Of a stretch of 13,535 bases of DNA, positions 6,605 through 13,535 are shown one piece after another (position 1 is the stretch's first letter; each line of letters opens with the position of its first letter). The notes under the pieces were generated by a model. That model searched no databases. It was not told where the DNA came from and saw only the letters and a list, made by a program, of their open reading frames with translations. This DNA is from an uncultured Candidatus Competibacteraceae bacterium (GTDB taxonomy: Bacteria; Pseudomonadota; Gammaproteobacteria; Competibacterales; Competibacteraceae). A program made the translations under genes and the position numbers. The stretch spans positions 1 to 13,535 of the forward strand of contig CALMNY010000135.1 in the NCBI GenBank assembly GCA_937872125.1, in the 5' to 3' direction.

Positions 6605-7954
6605 ATGGCCCAGCATTACGATCTTATCGCCATCGGCGGCGGCAGCGGCGGTCTGTCAGTGGTGGAACGGGCCGCCCGGTACGGCGCTCGCTGCGCCCTG
6701 GTCGAAGCCAGCCGACTCGGCGGCACCTGCGTCAATGTCGGCTGCGTGCCGAAGAAAGTGATGTGGTACGCCGCGCATCTGGCCCACGCGCTCGACGATG
6801 CGCCCGGTTACGGCTTCCGGCTGGATTACTTCGGTTTCGACTGGCAAAAACTGAAACTAGCGCGCGACCGGCTGGTGAGCGACATCAATGAATGGTATCT
6901 GGGCTATCTGGCCGAGGCCGGCGTCACGCTGCTGCGCGGCTTCGCCCGGTTCGCCGATGCGCATACCGTGCAGGTTGGCGGCGAACGCTACCAAGCCGAC
7001 CATATCGTCATCGCCACCGGCGGCCGGCCCCAAGTTCCCGACGTGCCCGGCGCTCAATTCGGTATCACCTCGGACGGCTTTTTCGAGCTGAACACCTGCC
7101 CGGCGCGCGTCGCCATCGTCGGCAGCGGCTACATCGCGGTGGAACTGGCGGGAATGCTGCACGCGCTGGGGGCCGAAGTCACCCTGCTGGTCCGCAAGGA
7201 TCAGGTCTTGCGCGCGTTCGACGCCATGCTGCGCGAACAGGTGCTGGAACGGCTGCGCGAGGATGGCATCACCGTGTTGACCCACACCCAGGTTCGGGCG
7301 GTGGCGCGACTGGCCAGCGGCGCGCTCAGCCTGCATTGCGAAGGACCGGGCAGCGCCCCGAATGTGAACGCCGTGCTGTGGGCGATTGGGCGCGCGCCGA
7401 ATACCGACGCGCTCGATCTGGCGGCGGCGGGGGTGACGCTGAATCCGAATGGTTTTATTCCCACCGACCCGTATCAGAACACCAACGTGCCCGGCGTTTA
7501 CGCGATTGGCGACGTGACCGAGCGGTTCCACCTGACCCCGGTGGCGATTGCCGCTGGCCGGCGGTTGGCGGACCGGCTGTTCGGCGGCCAGCCGGAACGC
7601 CATTTGCCCTACGAGAACATTCCCACGGTGGTCTTCACCCATCCGCCCATCGGCGCGGTCGGCCTGACCGAGGAGGAAGCACGCCAACAATATGGCGATG
7701 CGGTGCGGATTTATCAGACCCGATTCCGCCCGATGTATCACGCCTTCACGGCCCGCCAGCCCCAAACCGTCATGAAGCTGGTCTGCGTCGGGGCGGAAGA
7801 AAAAATCGTGGGTTGTCATCTGATCGGCGAGGGCGCGGACGAGATGCTGCAAGGCTTCGCAGTCGCCATCCGCATGGGCGCGACCAAGCGCGATTTCGAC
7901 GACACGGTCGCCATTCACCCCACGAGTGCGGAAGAACTGGTCACGATGCGCTGA
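6605..7954 (+). CDS. gor: Glutathione-disulfide reductase
   Basis: A 449-residue class-I flavoprotein disulfide reductase that uses NADPH to reduce oxidised glutathione in the cytoplasm. The FAD-binding GGGSGG (11-16) opens the protein. The redox-active disulfide is C42-VNVG-C47, in the glutathione reductase form [13 protein letters not shown]. The NADPH site [11 protein letters not shown] is followed by [13 protein letters not shown], whose two arginines match the 2'-phosphate contacts of E. coli Gor and favour NADPH over NADH. The C-terminal interface motif HPTSAEE provides the catalytic H438 and E443. The length matches E. coli Gor (450). The start is fixed by AGGAGA four bases upstream and the conserved N-terminus. 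Trypanothione reductase and dihydrolipoamide dehydrogenase are less likely. The first copy of an imperfect 26-bp repeat overlaps its stop. Confidence 0.95.
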   Translation: MAQHYDLIAIGGGSGGLSVVERAARYGARCALVEASRLGGTCVNVGCVPKKVMWYAAHLAHALDDAPGYGFRLDYFGFDWQKLKLARDRLVSDINEWYLGYLAEAGVTLLRGFARFADAHTVQVGGERYQADHIVIATGGRPQVPDVPGAQFGITSDGFFELNTCPARVAIVGSGYIAVELAGMLHALGAEVTLLVRKDQVLRAFDAMLREQVLERLREDGITVLTHTQVRAVARLASGALSLHCEGPGSAPNVNAVLWAIGRAPNTDALDLAAAGVTLNPNGFIPTDPYQNTNVPGVYAIGDVTERFHLTPVAIAAGRRLADRLFGGQPERHLPYENIPTVVFTHPPIGAVGLTEEEARQQYGDAVRIYQTRFRPMYHAFTARQPQTVMKLVCVGAEEKIVGCHLIGEGADEMLQGFAVAIRMGATKRDFDDTVAIHPTSAEELVTMR

Positions 7955-8040
7955 ACGCGAAAAGACTTGGCCCACGGAAGACACGGAAAACACGGAAGAT
8001 GCGGAAAGGCCTACGGTGCGCTAAACGCGAGGATACTTGA
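7945..8040. repeat. 9-bp tandem array bracketed by imperfect 26-bp direct repeats
   Basis: Four 9-bp units lie at 7973-8008: CACGGAAGA, CACGGAAAA, CACGGAAGA, TGCGGAAAG. They are flanked by two 26-bp copies at 7945-7970 and 8015-8040 that share 20 of 26 bases around the core ACGCGA and end in ACTTG. The left copy contains the last codons and TGA of gor. The right copy carries the GAGGA (8029-8033) that serves as ribosome binding site for the lipoprotein gene. The flanks may reflect an old duplication or insertion event. The purine-rich strand is the gor coding strand. Confidence 0.8.
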
Positions 8041-8041
8041 G

Positions 8042-8434
8042 ATGAAGCGTCTGCTATTTGCGATTTTTATCATGCTGCTGGCCGCCTGCGCCAACCGACC
8101 CGGCGATGGCGATATCGAGCGGCAAGTCAACGAGCGGCTGTTGCGCGAGGGCGGCAGTCTCTATGTCGTCGAGAATTTTCGCAAAACCAATGGCTTCGAG
8201 CCTGGCCAGAATGTCTATGTCGCCGAAGTGGAATACGATCTGGTATTCCAGAAGAGCCTGGCCGATCTGGCGATCAACCTGCGCGACAGCCAGGATCCCT
8301 TGCTGGCCGGGCTGGACCTGGTGGCGCTGGGCATCAAATACGGTCAGTTCCAGGCCGGCGAACGCCGCCATCGCGCTGAGAAAGCCACCTTCCACAAAAC
8401 TGAACGGGGCTGGCTGCTCCAAGACGACCGCTGA
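8042..8434 (+). CDS. Small lipoprotein of unknown function
   Basis: A 130-residue protein starting MKRLLFAIFIMLLAAC, a classic lipoprotein signal peptide: two basic residues, a hydrophobic core, and lipobox LAAC with C16 as the lipidated residue. It should be anchored by its N-terminus in the cell envelope. The mature part is charged and mixed alpha/beta, with a VAEVEYDLVFQKS strand and a closing HKTERGWLLQDDR. I recognise no named domain; similar small lipoproteins of unknown role are common in gammaproteobacteria. The start is set by the signal peptide and by GAGGA eight bases upstream (8029-8033). The frame is open further upstream, but that stretch only translates the 9-bp array. The stop lies 23 bases before the carbonic anhydrase-like gene, so the two are probably cotranscribed. 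Confidence 0.85.
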   Translation: MKRLLFAIFIMLLAACANRPGDGDIERQVNERLLREGGSLYVVENFRKTNGFEPGQNVYVAEVEYDLVFQKSLADLAINLRDSQDPLLAGLDLVALGIKYGQFQAGERRHRAEKATFHKTERGWLLQDDR

Positions 8435-8457
8435 TGCCCCCCACCGAGAGAACCGCT

Positions 8458-8985
8458 ATGCCGATTCGTCCGTTTGAACAGCATGTCCCGCGTATCCATC
8501 CCTCCGCTTATGTGGATGACACCGCTGTGGTGATCGGCGAGGTCGAAATCGGCGAGGACAGCTCGGTCTGGCCGTTGTGCGTGATTCGCGGCGACATCCA
8601 GAGCATCCGCATCGGCGCGCGCACCAGCATCCAGGACGGGACCATCATTCACGTCACCCACGACAGCCGGTTTTGTCCGGGCGGCCAGCCCACTCAAATC
8701 GGCAATGATGTCACAGTCGGCCACAAGGTCATCCTGCACGCCTGTACGATTGAGGATTACTGCCTGATCGGCATGGGCGCCATCGTGATGGATAAGGCGG
8801 TGGTGCGGTCGCGAGTGACCATCGGCGCTGGCAGCGTGGTTCCGTCCGGCAAGGTGCTGGAGAGCGGATTTCTCTATGTCGGCAGCCCGGTCAAACAGAT
8901 CCGTCCCTTGAATCCCCGCGAACTGGAATTCCTCGAATACTCGGCCCAGAACTACCGGCGACTGAAGGAGCGGCATCGGGGTTGA
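8458..8985 (+). CDS. Gamma-class carbonic anhydrase-like protein (YrdA family)
   Basis: A 175-residue left-handed beta-helix protein closely resembling E. coli YrdA along its whole length, including VIRGD (42-46), IQDGTIIHVTH (58-68), VTVGHKVILHACTI (86-98) and SGFLYVGSPVKQIRPL (136-151). Gamma carbonic anhydrases are trimers with zinc held at subunit interfaces; the three expected ligands are present as H65, H89 and H94. Enzyme activity in the YrdA branch is poorly established, so CO2 hydration is a family-level prediction only. The start at 8458 is preferred over an in-frame ATG at 8434: GAGAG (8446-8450) lies seven bases upstream, and MPIRPFEQHVPRI aligns with the family N-terminus. The gene sits between the lipoprotein and the permease at very short distances. 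Confidence 0.92.
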   Translation: MPIRPFEQHVPRIHPSAYVDDTAVVIGEVEIGEDSSVWPLCVIRGDIQSIRIGARTSIQDGTIIHVTHDSRFCPGGQPTQIGNDVTVGHKVILHACTIEDYCLIGMGAIVMDKAVVRSRVTIGAGSVVPSGKVLESGFLYVGSPVKQIRPLNPRELEFLEYSAQNYRRLKERHRG

Positions 8986-8995
8986 TGGAGGCGTG

Positions 8996-10285
8996 ATGCT
9001 GGAACAGCTCTTTGGGCTGAAAGCGTGCGGGACGACCGCGCGCACCGAAATCCTGGCCGGCCTGACCACCTTCCTGACGATGTCGGCCATTCTGTTCATC
9101 AACCCGGATATTCTCGGCCAGGCCGGCATGGACCGGGACGCCGTGTTCGTCGCGACCTGTCTGGCCAGCGCCATCGGCTCGCTGCTGATGGGCCTGCTGG
9201 CGAATTATCCCATCGGCCAGGCCCCCGGCATGGGCATCAACGCGGTGTTCACTTTCGGGCTGGTCAAGGGCATGGGCCTGCCGTGGGAAACGGCGCTGGG
9301 CGCGGTGTTTCTGTCCGGCCTGCTGTTCGTGCTGGTCAGCCTGCTGCGCATCCGGGAATGGTTCGTCAACGCCATTCCGGCCAGCCTTAAACACGCGATC
9401 ACCGCCGGCGTCGGGCTGTTCCTCGCCCTGCTGGCCCTGCACGCCGCCGGCATCGTGGCCGCCAGCCCGGATACTCTGGTAACGCTCGGCAGCGTCAAGG
9501 CGCCGCCAGCCTTGCTGGCGATGGGTGGTTTTCTACTGATGGTCGTGCTCGATCAACGCGGTGTGCCCGGCGCGATCCTGATCGGTATTCTCGCGGTCAC
9601 CGTGCTAGCGGTCGCCCTGGGTCTAAGCCCGTTCACCGGCGTATTTTCCGCTCCACCTTCGCTGGCGCCGACCCTGTTCAAGGCCGACGTTCGCGCCGCA
9701 CTGGACCCGGCAGTGCTGGGAGTGGTGCTGAGCTTCTTTCTGATGAGCCTGTTCGAGACTTCGGGTACGCTGATTGCCATCGCTCAGCGCGGCGGTTTCC
9801 TCGATGCCCAAGGGCGCTTGCCCCGGTTGGACCGGGCGCTGCTGGCCGACAGCACGGCGATCAGTGCGGGCGCGCTACTGGGCACATCCAGCACGACCAG
9901 TTATCTGGAAAGCACCACCGGCATCAGCGCCGGGGGTCGCACCGGTTTGACCGCTGTGGTGATTGCCCTGCTGTTTCTGGCCAGTCTGGCGTTTGCGCCG
10001 CTGGCGTTGATGGTGCCGACCTATGCGACTGCGCCGGCGCTGCTGTACGTCGCCATCCTGATGCTGCGCAGCCTGGCCGAACTGGACTGGAACGACCTGA
10101 CCGAGAGCGCCCCGGCGGTATGTTGCGTCACCGTCATGGCGTTCACCTTTTCCATCGCCGACGGCATCGCTTTTGGGGTAATCAGCCACGTGCTGCTGAA
10201 ATTATTGACTGGCCAGCATGACCGAATTGGTATGCCGATGGCGGTGGTGGCCGGACTATTTCTGGCGCGCTATTTGTGGTTGTAA
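8996..10285 (+). CDS. NCS2-family purine permease (AzgA-like)
   Basis: A 429-residue polytopic inner-membrane protein of the AzgA branch (COG2252-type) of the NCS2 nucleobase transporters, which import adenine, guanine or hypoxanthine with protons. Family signatures are visible: GLTTFLTMSAILFINPDIL near the N-terminus, NYPIGQAPGMGINAVFTF in the first repeat, FLMSLFETSGTL and GTSSTTSYLESTTGISAGGRTG in the second repeat, and a C-terminal SIADGIAFG. Roughly a dozen hydrophobic segments fit the 7+7 inverted-repeat fold. The exact purine cannot be read from sequence. GGAGG (8987-8991) sits four bases before the ATG; an adjacent GTG at 8993 is too close to it to be the start. It follows the carbonic anhydrase gene by ten bases and stops nine bases short of the convergent hydrolase gene. 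Confidence 0.92.
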   Translation: MLEQLFGLKACGTTARTEILAGLTTFLTMSAILFINPDILGQAGMDRDAVFVATCLASAIGSLLMGLLANYPIGQAPGMGINAVFTFGLVKGMGLPWETALGAVFLSGLLFVLVSLLRIREWFVNAIPASLKHAITAGVGLFLALLALHAAGIVAASPDTLVTLGSVKAPPALLAMGGFLLMVVLDQRGVPGAILIGILAVTVLAVALGLSPFTGVFSAPPSLAPTLFKADVRAALDPAVLGVVLSFFLMSLFETSGTLIAIAQRGGFLDAQGRLPRLDRALLADSTAISAGALLGTSSTTSYLESTTGISAGGRTGLTAVVIALLFLASLAFAPLALMVPTYATAPALLYVAILMLRSLAELDWNDLTESAPAVCCVTVMAFTFSIADGIAFGVISHVLLKLLTGQHDRIGMPMAVVAGLFLARYLWL

Positions 10286-10294
10286 CGGGACTCC

Positions 10295-11050
10295 TCACCG
10301 ATCCATCAAGCTGGCCGGCGCCACCCGGCGCAGGAAGCCCGGAAACCAGGTTTCGCCAGGCAGCAGGCGCTGGGTCACGCCGCGATAGGTATCCCGGTCC
10401 AGCATCAGTTCGGTGAACGGCCGGGGCGAGGGGCACAGGGAAAACAGCGCAATCACGGCCAGATAGAGCACCGCCGTGCCGACCGGCTGGCCCAGACTGC
10501 CCAGGCTGAACGCGGTGCCGAAGGATTTTTTCAGCAGCTTCTTGCCGGACAGGTCCACGCTGTAAAACTCATCCAGCAGCAGATGGACGATGAAGCCCAG
10601 CGCGACGAACGTTCCGCACAGCCAGGCATGAGTGGCGGAGGCGGTGAAGACGTGGAAAGCGATGAGGATCGTGATCAGCCCGAAGCCGAGGCCCGCCGGG
10701 ATGGAATGAATCAGCCCCCGATGGACGGTGGCCCGGTCGAACAGACCCAGCAGGCCGTAGCGGATGAACAGGAAGCAGACCAGCCACAGGATGACCAGTT
10801 CCACCAGCGAATAGCGGGTTCCGAACGTGAATACCACCAGGAACCCGGCCACCACCGCCAGCGTAGCGAGGACGATCCGAATCGGGATGGAGGTGGGGGA
10901 ATCGAGGTCGGGCAGCAGGCCGCCAATGACTCCCAGTACGAAATAACCGATGACCGCCTGATGGGGAAACTGACCGGTCATCACCAGCACGGTGGCGGCC
11001 AGCCCACTGACCGCCGCCGCCCCCACCAGGTGGGTGTTGAAATCCGCCAT
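10295..11050 (-). CDS. Membrane-bound metal-dependent hydrolase, YdjM-like (DUF457)
   Basis: A 251-residue integral membrane protein of the YdjM/DUF457 family (PF04307), annotated as membrane-bound metal-dependent hydrolases from a conserved His/Asp set; E. coli YdjM is LexA-regulated. The set is complete here: H7 (FNTHLVG), GGLLPDLDS with D48 and D50, HRGLIHS with H110 and H115, and HLLLDEFYS with H156 and D160. Hydrophobic stretches near 10-28, 31-47, 57-77, 81-103, 117-137, 142-160 and 188-206 suggest about six or seven membrane passes. The substrate is unknown. The N-terminus MADFNTHLVGAAA matches the family, fixing the start although the nearest Shine-Dalgarno-like bases are badly placed. 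No LexA box is apparent upstream. It is separated from the DUF2333 gene by 75 bases, mostly heptamer repeat. Confidence 0.85.
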   Translation of the reverse strand: MADFNTHLVGAAAVSGLAATVLVMTGQFPHQAVIGYFVLGVIGGLLPDLDSPTSIPIRIVLATLAVVAGFLVVFTFGTRYSLVELVILWLVCFLFIRYGLLGLFDRATVHRGLIHSIPAGLGFGLITILIAFHVFTASATHAWLCGTFVALGFIVHLLLDEFYSVDLSGKKLLKKSFGTAFSLGSLGQPVGTAVLYLAVIALFSLCPSPRPFTELMLDRDTYRGVTQRLLPGETWFPGFLRRVAPASLMDR

Positions 11051-11080
11051 TCCTAAACTCTTCGAGCGATTGATATCTGG

Positions 11081-11127
11081 CCTTTCGCCTTTCGCCTTTC
11101 GCCTTTCGCCTTTCGCCTTTCGCCTTT
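11081..11127. repeat. Heptamer tandem array (CCTTTCG)6 plus partial copy
   Basis: Six perfect CCTTTCG units run from 11081 to 11122, followed by CCTTT (11123-11127). The array occupies most of the gap between the YdjM-like gene and the DUF2333 gene. Its last partial copy overlaps the DUF2333 stop codon (TTA at 11126-11128 on the plus strand). The purine-rich strand (CGAAAGG) is the coding strand of both neighbours. Perfect copies imply recent or continuing slippage, so copy number probably varies between strains. Function unknown. Confidence 0.95.
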
Positions 11128-12205
11128 ATCCCTGCAACAGCAGATTGCGCAGATCAATGATCGCGGCGTTAGCGCGGGAGATGTAGGAAGCCATGATCAG
11201 GGAATGATTGGCGACCATCCCGAAACCGGTGCCGTTGAGAATCACCGGACTCCAGATGAAACTCTGGGTGTTTTCCAGTTCGCGGATGATCTGCTTGACC
11301 GAGACCACGGCGTTCTTGTTGGCCAGCACGTCGGCAAAATCCACTTCCAGCGCCTTCAGGGTATGCACCAGCGCCCAGGTGTAGCCGCGCGCTTCGAAGA
11401 ACACGTCATCAATCTTCAGCCACGGGGTCTTGACCTGCGTTTGATCGGGGGTCGGCGTGGACTGACGGGCGTTGGGATCGCCGGCCAGATCCAGATTGAA
11501 GCGGGTCTGGCCAACGCCGGCTGCCAGCCGCTGCGCCAGGCTGCCCAACCGCTTTTCGACCACCGCCAGATAGGCGCTCAGATTGTCGGCGCGGGTGAAG
11601 AACTGGCCGTCATACGCTTTGTCATCGGCGAGCCGGTTCAGATAACGGTACAGCGCCGCAATCCCATCGCGGTATTCCGATTCGCTGGACGGCAGAATCC
11701 AGGAGTCCGAGTCGTAGTTGAACTTCGGTTCGGCGACCTGCAAATCCTTGTCCTCGACCGACTGGGTCTGGGAACGGCTGAAGTCGTTGCGCAGGGAGCG
11801 CGCCAGATCGCGCAGTTCGGTCAGCGCCCCGTATTCCCAGTTCGGAATGTTATCCAGATAAACGCCCGGCGGCGTGATGTCGTTGCTGAGATAGCCGCCC
11901 GGCTTGTCCAGCAGAGTCTCGGCGATGTGGATGGCGCTGATGGTGGTCACATAGCCTGGCACCAGTTTCTTCTGCTCTTGTTTGGCCGTTTCCAGCGCAT
12001 ACTCGCGCACGTCGAACTCGCCCGGCGAGCGTGACCAGATAAACCCAAGCACGACGACGATGATAACGTAGGTGACCAGAAACAGGCCGAGCGTCCACCA
12101 CAGGCCCTTTTCCTTCCAGGTGCGCGGATGGTAGTAGGTGGCGACCTTGGTGACTTTTTCGCCCAGTTTGGGTTTGGTTGCGGATGCGGATTCTTGAGCG
12201 TCCAT
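11126..12205 (-). CDS. DUF2333 family inner-membrane protein
   Basis: A 359-residue protein matching, by its overall pattern, the DUF2333 family (PF10095) of gammaproteobacterial proteins with no assigned function. A short cytoplasmic, Lys-rich N-terminus precedes one membrane segment (about 35-57, GLWWTLGLFLVTYVIIVVVLG); the rest is probably a mostly helical periplasmic domain. Recognisable stretches include PGGYLSNDITPPGVYLDNIPNWEYGAL (about 101-127), FNYDSDSWILPSSESEYRDGI and TPWLKIDDVFFEARGYTWALVHTLKAL. No catalytic motif is apparent. The start is supported by AAGGA seven bases upstream (rc of the bases after 12205). It lies 34 bases downstream of valS on the same strand and is probably cotranscribed with it. 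Its stop sits inside the edge of the CCTTTCG array, so expansion or contraction there could alter the 3' end. Confidence 0.8.
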   Translation of the reverse strand: MDAQESASATKPKLGEKVTKVATYYHPRTWKEKGLWWTLGLFLVTYVIIVVVLGFIWSRSPGEFDVREYALETAKQEQKKLVPGYVTTISAIHIAETLLDKPGGYLSNDITPPGVYLDNIPNWEYGALTELRDLARSLRNDFSRSQTQSVEDKDLQVAEPKFNYDSDSWILPSSESEYRDGIAALYRYLNRLADDKAYDGQFFTRADNLSAYLAVVEKRLGSLAQRLAAGVGQTRFNLDLAGDPNARQSTPTPDQTQVKTPWLKIDDVFFEARGYTWALVHTLKALEVDFADVLANKNAVVSVKQIIRELENTQSFIWSPVILNGTGFGMVANHSLIMASYISRANAAIIDLRNLLLQG

Positions 12206-12239
12206 GGGTATTCCTTAATTTTTGGGTGGGTTGCCGAAC

Positions 12240-13535
12240 TTACAATTGTTGGATGCGCGTCCGTTGTTCTTCCAGCTTCGTCACAGCCAGTTGGAGTTCC
12301 GCCACGCGGGTACGTTCTTTCTCAACGACTTCCGCCGGAGCGCGGCCCAGGAAGTCGGCGTTGCCCAGCTTGGCGACGCCGCGTTCCGCCTCCTTGCGCA
12401 GCTTGGCGATTTCCTTATCGAGGCGGGTGGTTTCCGCCGCCTTGTCAATCAGGCCGGCCATGGGAATCAAAATCTTCATGTTGCCCGCCAGGGCGGCAGC
12501 AGCTTCCGGCATCGGTTCCTCCTCGCTCAGCCAGGCGATGGATTGCAGCCGGCCCAGCGTCATCAAGGCGCGACGCTGCCGCTCCAGCCGCGCCCGGTCC
12601 TCGTCCGCGCCCTGTTGCAACAGCACCGGCAGCGGTTTGCCGGGCGCGATGTTCATCTCGGCGCGGATGCGGCGCACGCCGACCAGGAATTGGCGCAGCC
12701 ATTCGATCTCGGCCACTGCGGCGGCGTCCGTCAGCGCCTTGTCGGCCTCCGGGTAGGGCTGGAGCATGATGGAAATCCCCCCGCCTTCGGCGCCCCCCTT
12801 TGGCAAAGGGGGGTCAGGGGGGATTTTTCCGGCCAGCGGCGCGACCCGCTGCCAGATTTCCTCGGTGATGAACGGCATCAGCGGGTGCAACAGCCGCAAC
12901 AGCGTTTCCAGCGTCTGCACCAGGGTTTGCCGCGTCCCGCGCTGAGCGGCCTCGGAACTGGCGGGATCGGTCAGCACCGGCTTGGACAGTTCCAGATACC
13001 AGTCACAGAACTCGTTCCAGGTGAACTCGTATAGGGCCTGTGCCGCCTGATCGAAGCGGTAACCCTGAATGGCGGCGTTGACTTCGGCGATGGTTTCCTG
13101 CAAGCGCGACCGAATCCAGCGGTCGGCCTGGCTGAGTTCGATTTCGCCGCCGCTCAGGCCGACATCGCGCCCTTCGGTGTTCATCAGCACGTAGCGGGCG
13201 GCGTTCCACAGCTTGTTGCAGAAGTTGCGGTAGCCTTCGACCCGGCCCATGTCGAACACGATGTCGCGCCCCGTCGTCGCCAGCGCGGCGAAGGTGAACC
13301 GCAGGGCGTCGGTACCGTGGGCGCGAATGCCAGCGGGAAACTGCTTGCGGGTGGCCTTCTCAATCGCCGGCGCCATTTGCGGCTGCATCAGCCCGGTGGT
13401 GCGCTTGGCGACCAGTTCCTCCAGCCCCACGCCATCAATCAAATCCAGCGGGTCGAGCACGTTGCCCTTGGATTTGGACATCTTCTGGCCGTCCTGATCG
13501 CGCACCAGGCCGTGAATGTAGACCTCGCGGTAGGG
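12240..13535 (-). CDS. valS: Valyl-tRNA synthetase, C-terminal part (start beyond window)
   Basis: The last 431 codons of valS; the N-terminus lies beyond 13535. The enzyme charges tRNA-Val in the cytoplasm. The fragment opens with [16 protein letters not shown] and the class-I signature KMSKS, then follows E. coli ValS closely: [19 protein letters not shown]-like [19 protein letters not shown], the anticodon-binding helical region ([28 protein letters not shown]), [13 protein letters not shown], and a C-terminal coiled coil (about [18 protein letters not shown] onward) ending RIQQL. The oddity is an insert of roughly 14-17 residues, [19 protein letters not shown], just after WQRVAPLAG and before IMLQPYP; it is the translation of a palindromic repeat, and E. 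coli has only about four residues there. The reading frame stays open, so the gene looks functional. Confidence 0.96.
   Translation of the reverse strand, partial: PYREVYIHGLVRDQDGQKMSKSKGNVLDPLDLIDGVGLEELVAKRTTGLMQPQMAPAIEKATRKQFPAGIRAHGTDALRFTFAALATTGRDIVFDMGRVEGYRNFCNKLWNAARYVLMNTEGRDVGLSGGEIELSQADRWIRSRLQETIAEVNAAIQGYRFDQAAQALYEFTWNEFCDWYLELSKPVLTDPASSEAAQRGTRQTLVQTLETLLRLLHPLMPFITEEIWQRVAPLAGKIPPDPPLPKGGAEGGGISIMLQPYPEADKALTDAAAVAEIEWLRQFLVGVRRIRAEMNIAPGKPLPVLLQQGADEDRARLERQRRALMTLGRLQSIAWLSEEEPMPEAAAALAGNMKILIPMAGLIDKAAETTRLDKEIAKLRKEAERGVAKLGNADFLGRAPAEVVEKERTRVAELQLAVTKLEEQRTRIQQL
12773..12826. repeat. Double-palindrome repeat inserted in frame in valS
   Basis: Outer arms AAATCCCCCC (12773-12782) and GGGGGGATTT (12817-12826) are perfect inverted copies. 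Nested inside is CCCCCCTTT (12793-12801), a 3-base loop, and AAAGGGGGG (12805-12813), plus a small GCC-TTC-GGC palindrome at 12783-12791. The 54-bp unit is a multiple of three and, read on the minus strand, encodes the Pro/Gly-rich insert of ValS without a stop. Repeats with such CCCCCCTTT/AAAGGGGGG cores are known in bacterial intergenic DNA; being translated inside an essential gene is the unusual part. Confidence 0.9.

Noticed and set aside
6857..8040. Long open frames overlapping gor on both strands (6857-7993 minus, 6892-8040 plus)
   Set aside because: gor is unmistakable over the same bases; both frames give Arg/Gly/His-rich sequence with no domain pattern.
12773..12830. GC-rich hairpin followed by ATTTTT on the plus strand, resembling a terminator
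   Set aside because: It lies inside valS coding sequence on the opposite strand and no plus-strand transcript upstream would use it; it is better explained as an inserted palindromic repeat.
11204..13034. Plus-strand open frames opposite the DUF2333 gene (11204-12034) and valS (12222-13034)
   Set aside because: Shadows of well-supported minus-strand genes in high-GC DNA; composition is unlike a real protein.

Overview
The window looks like a chromosomal segment of a GC-rich gammaproteobacterium. ValS, glutathione reductase and the YrdA-type carbonic anhydrase all read as gammaproteobacterial, as does the DUF2333 membrane protein. The genus cannot be fixed by eye; a purple-sulfur-bacterium or Competibacter-like lineage is a guess. 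Gene density is high, and I see no transposase, integrase, tRNA, rRNA or CRISPR array.

Layout. (1) 1-337: leader region with a 14-bp tandem repeat at the edge and a tiny minus-strand reading frame with a strong ribosome binding site. (2) 338-5592, plus strand: a tightly packed four-gene signalling operon. It encodes a free-standing cobalamin-binding protein carrying the CarH-type W-x9-E-H motif, a soluble sensor histidine kinase, a heme oxygenase (bacteriophytochrome-associated type) fused to an unrecognised C-terminal domain, and a REC-HK-REC hybrid kinase. (3) 5650-6459, minus: exported M23-family protein with an altered HxH motif. (4) 6605-10285, plus: glutathione reductase, small lipoprotein, gamma carbonic anhydrase-like protein, NCS2/AzgA-type purine permease. 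(5) 10295-13535, minus: valS (N-terminus beyond the window edge), DUF2333 membrane protein, YdjM-like membrane-bound metal-dependent hydrolase.

The most interesting part is the four-gene operon. Two junctions overlap (ATGA and TGATG) and the third is a 25-bp gap. It puts a B12-dependent, possibly light-sensing module next to a histidine kinase, a biliverdin-type heme oxygenase fusion and a hybrid kinase. No DNA-binding output domain and no phytochrome are encoded with them. I read it as a candidate tetrapyrrole-based (cobalamin plus heme/bilin) signalling pathway; the motifs are visible, but the wiring is inference.

The second notable signal is repeat biology. There are three different purine-biased short tandem arrays (14, 9 and 7 bp units) at gene edges, one of them bracketed by imperfect 26-bp direct repeats. 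In addition, a G/C-run double palindrome sits inside valS and is translated in frame as an extra loop in the anticodon-binding region.
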